Assembly: GCA_016839345.1 (NCBI GenBank)
Contig: JAEOUL010000228.1
Coordinates: 1 to 17,791, forward strand
Origin: Candidatus Thorarchaeota archaeon
GTDB lineage: Archaea > Asgardarchaeota > Thorarchaeia > Thorarchaeales > Thorarchaeaceae
DNA length: 17,791 nt
Direction of reading: 5' to 3'
A program made the translations under genes and the position numbers. Under the pieces are notes generated by a model. The model did no database searches, was not told the origin of the DNA, and worked only from the letters and a program-made list of their open reading frames with translations. Below are positions 15,354-17,791 of the stretch, piece after piece. The number at the start of each line of letters is the position of its first letter. The stretch's first letter is position 1.

Positions 15354-16538
15354 TTACACAGTCTTCCTTGTATCTGTATGGTATGCACCTACCGATCTAG
15401 CCAACTCAAGCACTTCATCATGGTGTGACAGCAGCGCACAAGGAAGGTCATGGTTTTCAAGAATATGTCCATTCTCTCGAATCTTCTTGAATAGAGGACT
15501 TGCAAGGCTTTTCTTGAGACTTGAATTTTGTAAGTTGTGAGTAGCAATATTGGAAACGGGGCAGGCAGTCAAATCTCCAGCAGGAGTCACGTGTACAAAA
15601 CCCCTGCCAGCTGAAACACATCCACCGAAGAATTCCTCGTCATTTGGTGAGTGGAGAAGGAATATTGGATTGTTACCCCTATATGATACAACATGTTCCC
15701 TGAATTTCTCTCGTTCTTCAATTGTTAGCATTTTACCCTGATCAGAACATGGAGAAAGAGACTGACGTGTTGGAGCAGATGGTTCGGGTGTTGGAATATA
15801 TTCAATGAATACACCTATTCTAACACCTCGTTGAATGAGCTTGTCAAGATTCCTTTTGTTCATCCAGAATGAGTAATTCTCACGAGTTATTGTGGCAGAG
15901 ATTCCTGTAAGGACTCCAATACTCCAGAGTTGTTGGAGGGAAGAAATTGCTCGAGCGTGGACTCCAACCCCTCGTCTTGAATCAGTGGCTTGCTTATCTC
16001 CTTCCAGGCTGACTACTATTGCGATATTGGAAGTCTTGCGAAGCTGCTTGAAATCATGGTCGGAGATTGAGGTTCCATTTGTAACTATAAGGAAGAAAAG
16101 ATCATTGAACTCCATACATAGGTCAATAATACCTTCACACAGGAATGGTTCACCTCCCGCAATCACGAACCCAAATACACCCAACTGTTTTGCCTCAGAG
16201 ATGATCGACCTCCATTTCACCAGGTTCATGTCACGTACAGACTTTGTTTCAGATTCTCGTACATCTTGTGGATTTGTTCGAGTTGATGCTGCATAACATC
16301 CAGCACAGACAAGATTGCAGGTTGAGGTAACACTCAAAATCATAACTGAGGGGACTTTTAGACCTCGCTCCATGTATTGAGCACGCCTTTTCTCAGCCCA
16401 CTGATAGGATCGACCAAGTCGAATTACTGCTCTCAGATATCTAGGATTTCGTACAATCCATGGAAAGAATGTATACGTGAATGCGGGGTCAATGCTATCA
16501 AGGATTCGTCGTAGAAATGCTCGATGAACAAACGACAT
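15354..16538 (-). CDS. Radical SAM protein with SPASM-like C-terminus
   Basis: This 394-residue protein carries the radical SAM cluster motif CNLVCAGC (C74, C78, C81) after about 70 helical residues, then GGEPFL (a SAM-binding GGE loop) and VVSLEGD. The C-terminal part has a cysteine set GGCVSAGRGFVHVTPAGDLTAC and a later PC, similar to a reduced SPASM or Twitch region holding a second iron-sulfur cluster. Such enzymes use a 4Fe-4S cluster and SAM to start radical reactions; the substrate is unknown. The start is ATG 16538 with TGAGG 8 bases before it; TTG 16556 is upstream of that site. A TATA-like TTTATATGA (16584-16592) fits the promoter. It converges on the DUF4760-like gene. The superfamily is firm; the subfamily is not assigned. 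Confidence 0.9.
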   Translation of the reverse strand: MSFVHRAFLRRILDSIDPAFTYTFFPWIVRNPRYLRAVIRLGRSYQWAEKRRAQYMERGLKVPSVMILSVTSTCNLVCAGCYAASTRTNPQDVRESETKSVRDMNLVKWRSIISEAKQLGVFGFVIAGGEPFLCEGIIDLCMEFNDLFFLIVTNGTSISDHDFKQLRKTSNIAIVVSLEGDKQATDSRRGVGVHARAISSLQQLWSIGVLTGISATITRENYSFWMNKRNLDKLIQRGVRIGVFIEYIPTPEPSAPTRQSLSPCSDQGKMLTIEEREKFREHVVSYRGNNPIFLLHSPNDEEFFGGCVSAGRGFVHVTPAGDLTACPVSNIATHNLQNSSLKKSLASPLFKKIRENGHILENHDLPCALLSHHDEVLELARSVGAYHTDTRKTV

Positions 16539-16583
16539 TGTATTTTCCTCAGTCAAATGCGAACTGTGAATTATGCATTTGAT

Positions 16584-16592
16584 TCATATAAA
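16584..16592 (-). promoter_or_regulatory. TATA-like box for the radical SAM gene
   Basis: TTTATATGA on the minus strand is about 50 bases before ATG 16538 and would give a leader of about 24 bases that contains the TGAGG ribosome site. Confidence 0.45.
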
Positions 16593-16748
16593 TTTCATTA
16601 AATCACACGATTAACTACAAGTGTTGGATGGTCAGGTATCTTCTTCAAAAATCTCTTTCATTCACAATGGAACTATACCTATGCTTTCGAGTTCATCCGA
16701 ATTAAAACATCTGGTCTTCATATTAGACACAATAAAGTAGTCATTAAA

Positions 16749-16774
16749 ATGTGCACATAATAATGCATATATAC
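16749..16774 (+). promoter_or_regulatory. Palindrome plus TATA box upstream of winged-helix gene
   Basis: ATGTGCACAT (16749-16758) is a perfect 10-base palindrome, 7 bases before a TATA box (CATATATAC, 16766-16774) centred 23 bases from ATG 16793. ATGCAT lies between them. The gene codes for a small DNA-binding protein, so this may be an autoregulatory site. Confidence 0.45.
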
Positions 16775-16792
16775 GATAATGAAGTAATTTGT

Positions 16793-17113
16793 ATGATTAT
16801 AATGTCAATTAATCATGTGCCTCGCGTTGGATATGGAGAAGCAATGAGAGCTGTAATGAAGGAGCTCTCAAAGGGTACACCCATGTCAATCTCTGCGTTA
16901 TCAAAGAAACTTCGCATCGATCGTCGCACAATAGGCAACGTAATCGATCTCCTCTTAGATGTGCAGGATGTTCTTGTCTCAAAAAAGATTGACACATCAA
17001 GAATCGGGCGTCGATTTATCATCAAATTCAACAATCGAACTGCCGCAACCCGGAAGAAGTTAGAATCAGTACTTTATGTTGTCCGGAGAAAGACTGGCAG
17101 GAGTAAGGAATAA
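16793..17113 (+). CDS. Small winged-helix DNA-binding protein
   Basis: This 106-residue basic protein has a helix-turn-helix (MSISALSKKLRIDRRTIGNVIDLLL, about 31-55, in two parts) followed by a wing-like segment (SKKIDTSRIGRRFIIKF). This is the shape of archaeal winged-helix transcription factors. The frame is open back to GTG 16751, but the TATA box at 16766-16774 lies within that extension, so ATG 16793 or ATG 16802 (leaderless) is preferred. The next gene starts 20 bases after its stop, so the two probably form an operon, and the regulator may control its own promoter and that membrane protein. The target is unknown. Confidence 0.72.
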   Translation: MIIMSINHVPRVGYGEAMRAVMKELSKGTPMSISALSKKLRIDRRTIGNVIDLLLDVQDVLVSKKIDTSRIGRRFIIKFNNRTAATRKKLESVLYVVRRKTGRSKE

Positions 17114-17133
17114 AGCAGTGTAAGGTGAGTGGT

Positions 17134-17655
17134 ATGGTTCACAGAATTGGAGGGGTACTTACATCCATATTTCTCAGTCTAAGTTTTGTAATCTGCAATT
17201 TACTTTGGAGCTTTGTGGGATGGTATGTCTATCCTCAGGCAGCTGTCATTCTGGTAATTGCCGCATTGGGAGAACATTATGTATCAGGAAAGGGGTACTA
17301 CTCCTATACCTCACAAAATGGCTACTTCATTGGACGTGTTCCATTGTGGATTCCATTTATGTGGGTCTTCATGGTACAAAGCACGCTTCTTCTAACATTG
17401 ATGGTTGGGTTTACAGGTCTGCAAGCAGTATATTTGTCAGGATTAATCTGCATGTTTTGTGACTTTATTGTAATTGAACCACTTCTGTGCTCCCAAAGAG
17501 GATTCTGGGAATGGACCGCTGTAGAAAGAGGATACTTCAGATTCATCCCTCCAGAACTCAATCGATTCACTGCACCCCCTGGCAACTATGTAGTCTGGTT
17601 CTTCTTTCCATTCTTATTGAATTCTGCTCTTTATATTACAAGTCTATTGGTTTGA
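17134..17655 (+). CDS. Membrane protein, weakly similar to carotenoid-biosynthesis (DUF422/CruF) family
   Basis: This 173-residue protein has about four to five membrane helices. Two segments, GEHYVSGKGYYSYTSQNGYF before VPLWIPFMW, and FIVIEPLLCSQRGFWEWT then GYFRFIPP, recall conserved blocks of the PF04240 carotenoid family, in which CruF hydrates C50 carotenoids. It is shorter than those enzymes (usually about 240-300 residues), so it may be a distant or reduced member. The similarity is from memory of the pattern and should be treated as a lead. ATG 17134 has GGTGA at 17124-17128, five bases before it; GTG 17125 overlaps that site. It follows the winged-helix gene. A tRNA-Cys lies 17 bases after the stop, on the other strand. 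Confidence 0.6.
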   Translation: MVHRIGGVLTSIFLSLSFVICNLLWSFVGWYVYPQAAVILVIAALGEHYVSGKGYYSYTSQNGYFIGRVPLWIPFMWVFMVQSTLLLTLMVGFTGLQAVYLSGLICMFCDFIVIEPLLCSQRGFWEWTAVERGYFRFIPPELNRFTAPPGNYVVWFFFPFLLNSALYITSLLV

Positions 17656-17672
17656 TAGTATTGAAGAAGAAG

Positions 17673-17747
17673 TGGAGCCGGCTCTGGGATTTGCACCCAG
17701 GTAGAACAGATTTGCAGTCTGTCGCGTAGCTGCTCCGCCAAACCGGC
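17673..17747 (-). tRNA. tRNA-Cys (GCA) with encoded CCA and atypical loops
   Basis: On the minus strand, GCCGGTT (17747-17741) pairs with AGCCGGC (17683-17677, one G-U pair), followed by discriminator U and encoded CCA. The anticodon arm is ACAGA-CTGCAAA-TCTGT with anticodon GCA (Cys), and the discriminator U73 fits cysteine tRNAs. The D-stem is GCG/CGC with a G13-A22-type mismatch. The T-stem is CTGGG/CCCAG, but its loop reads TGCAAAT instead of TTCAAAT. A17 is absent and the D-loop AGCAGCTA lacks the usual GG, so positions 18 and 55 are both atypical. A TATA-like CTTAAAT (17782-17776) lies about 32 bases upstream. There is no intron. Confidence 0.9.
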
Positions 17748-17791
17748 TCAGCTGAGAGGACATTCATTATTCTGGATTTAAGGATGTCGGC

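Noticed and set aside
15892..16296. 134-codon plus-strand frame inside the radical SAM gene
   Set aside because: The minus strand encodes intact radical SAM motifs over the same bases, and the plus-strand translation has no pattern of its own.
16751..16792. GTG 16751 as start of the winged-helix protein
   Set aside because: The palindrome and TATA box fall within the extension, so it would be upstream of the expected transcription start.
1..17791. CRISPR arrays, insertion sequences, rRNA, long direct repeats
   Set aside because: Looked for while reading both strands; nothing beyond the short inverted repeats listed was seen.

Overview
The window looks archaeal. Several genes start at, or a few bases after, the transcription start predicted from an AT-rich TATA-like box about 22-31 bases upstream. 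Others have GGTGAT-, GGAG- or GAGG-type ribosome sites. The gene content (TldD/TldE pair, F420/flavin luciferase-like oxidoreductase, radical SAM protein, membrane-anchored surface protein with glycosylation sequons, stand-alone class V cysteine desulfurase) fits a mesophilic anaerobic archaeon. An Asgard (Thorarchaeota-like) source is my guess from general gene style and is not proven by any single gene. I see no rRNA, CRISPR array or insertion sequence.

Layout. Bases 1-2097 (minus strand) hold the first 699 codons of an adenine-specific DNA methyltransferase of the Eco57I/TaqI-like type whose 3' end lies outside the left edge. A GNAT acetyltransferase is divergent from it (2203-2958). Then comes a tldD-tldE operon (3091-5930) closed by a hairpin, followed by a secreted, C-terminally anchored DJ-1/PfpI-domain protein (6039-7127). 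A second GNAT enzyme (7131-7946) converges on it. Two divergent genes of unknown function follow (8071-8718 minus, 8827-9630 plus), then an LLM-class oxidoreductase (9636-10631 minus) divergent from a TPR protein (10718-11539).

Bases 11568-14679 form a group with a sulfur/redox flavour. A SufS-like cysteine desulfurase and a tiny membrane protein run leftward. A flavodoxin, a DUF2892 membrane protein with two conserved cysteines and an isoprenylcysteine-methyltransferase-like membrane enzyme run rightward. A four-cysteine zinc-finger-like mini-protein ends head-on against them. The rest holds a DUF4760-like membrane protein, a radical SAM protein, a small winged-helix regulator in an apparent operon with a carotenoid-synthase-like membrane protein, and a tRNA-Cys(GCA) with unusual D-loop and T-loop bases and an encoded CCA.

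Genes are tightly packed. Several convergent pairs have gaps of 10 bases or fewer, so dedicated terminators are rare. Short inverted repeats lie in several promoter regions (upstream of tldD, between the cysteine desulfurase and flavodoxin, between the zinc mini-protein and the DUF4760 gene, and upstream of the winged-helix gene) and are the best candidates for local regulation. No single complete, clearly new system is evident. The strongest leads are the sulfur/redox cluster, the surface PfpI protein, the odd tRNA-Cys and the unassigned radical SAM enzyme.
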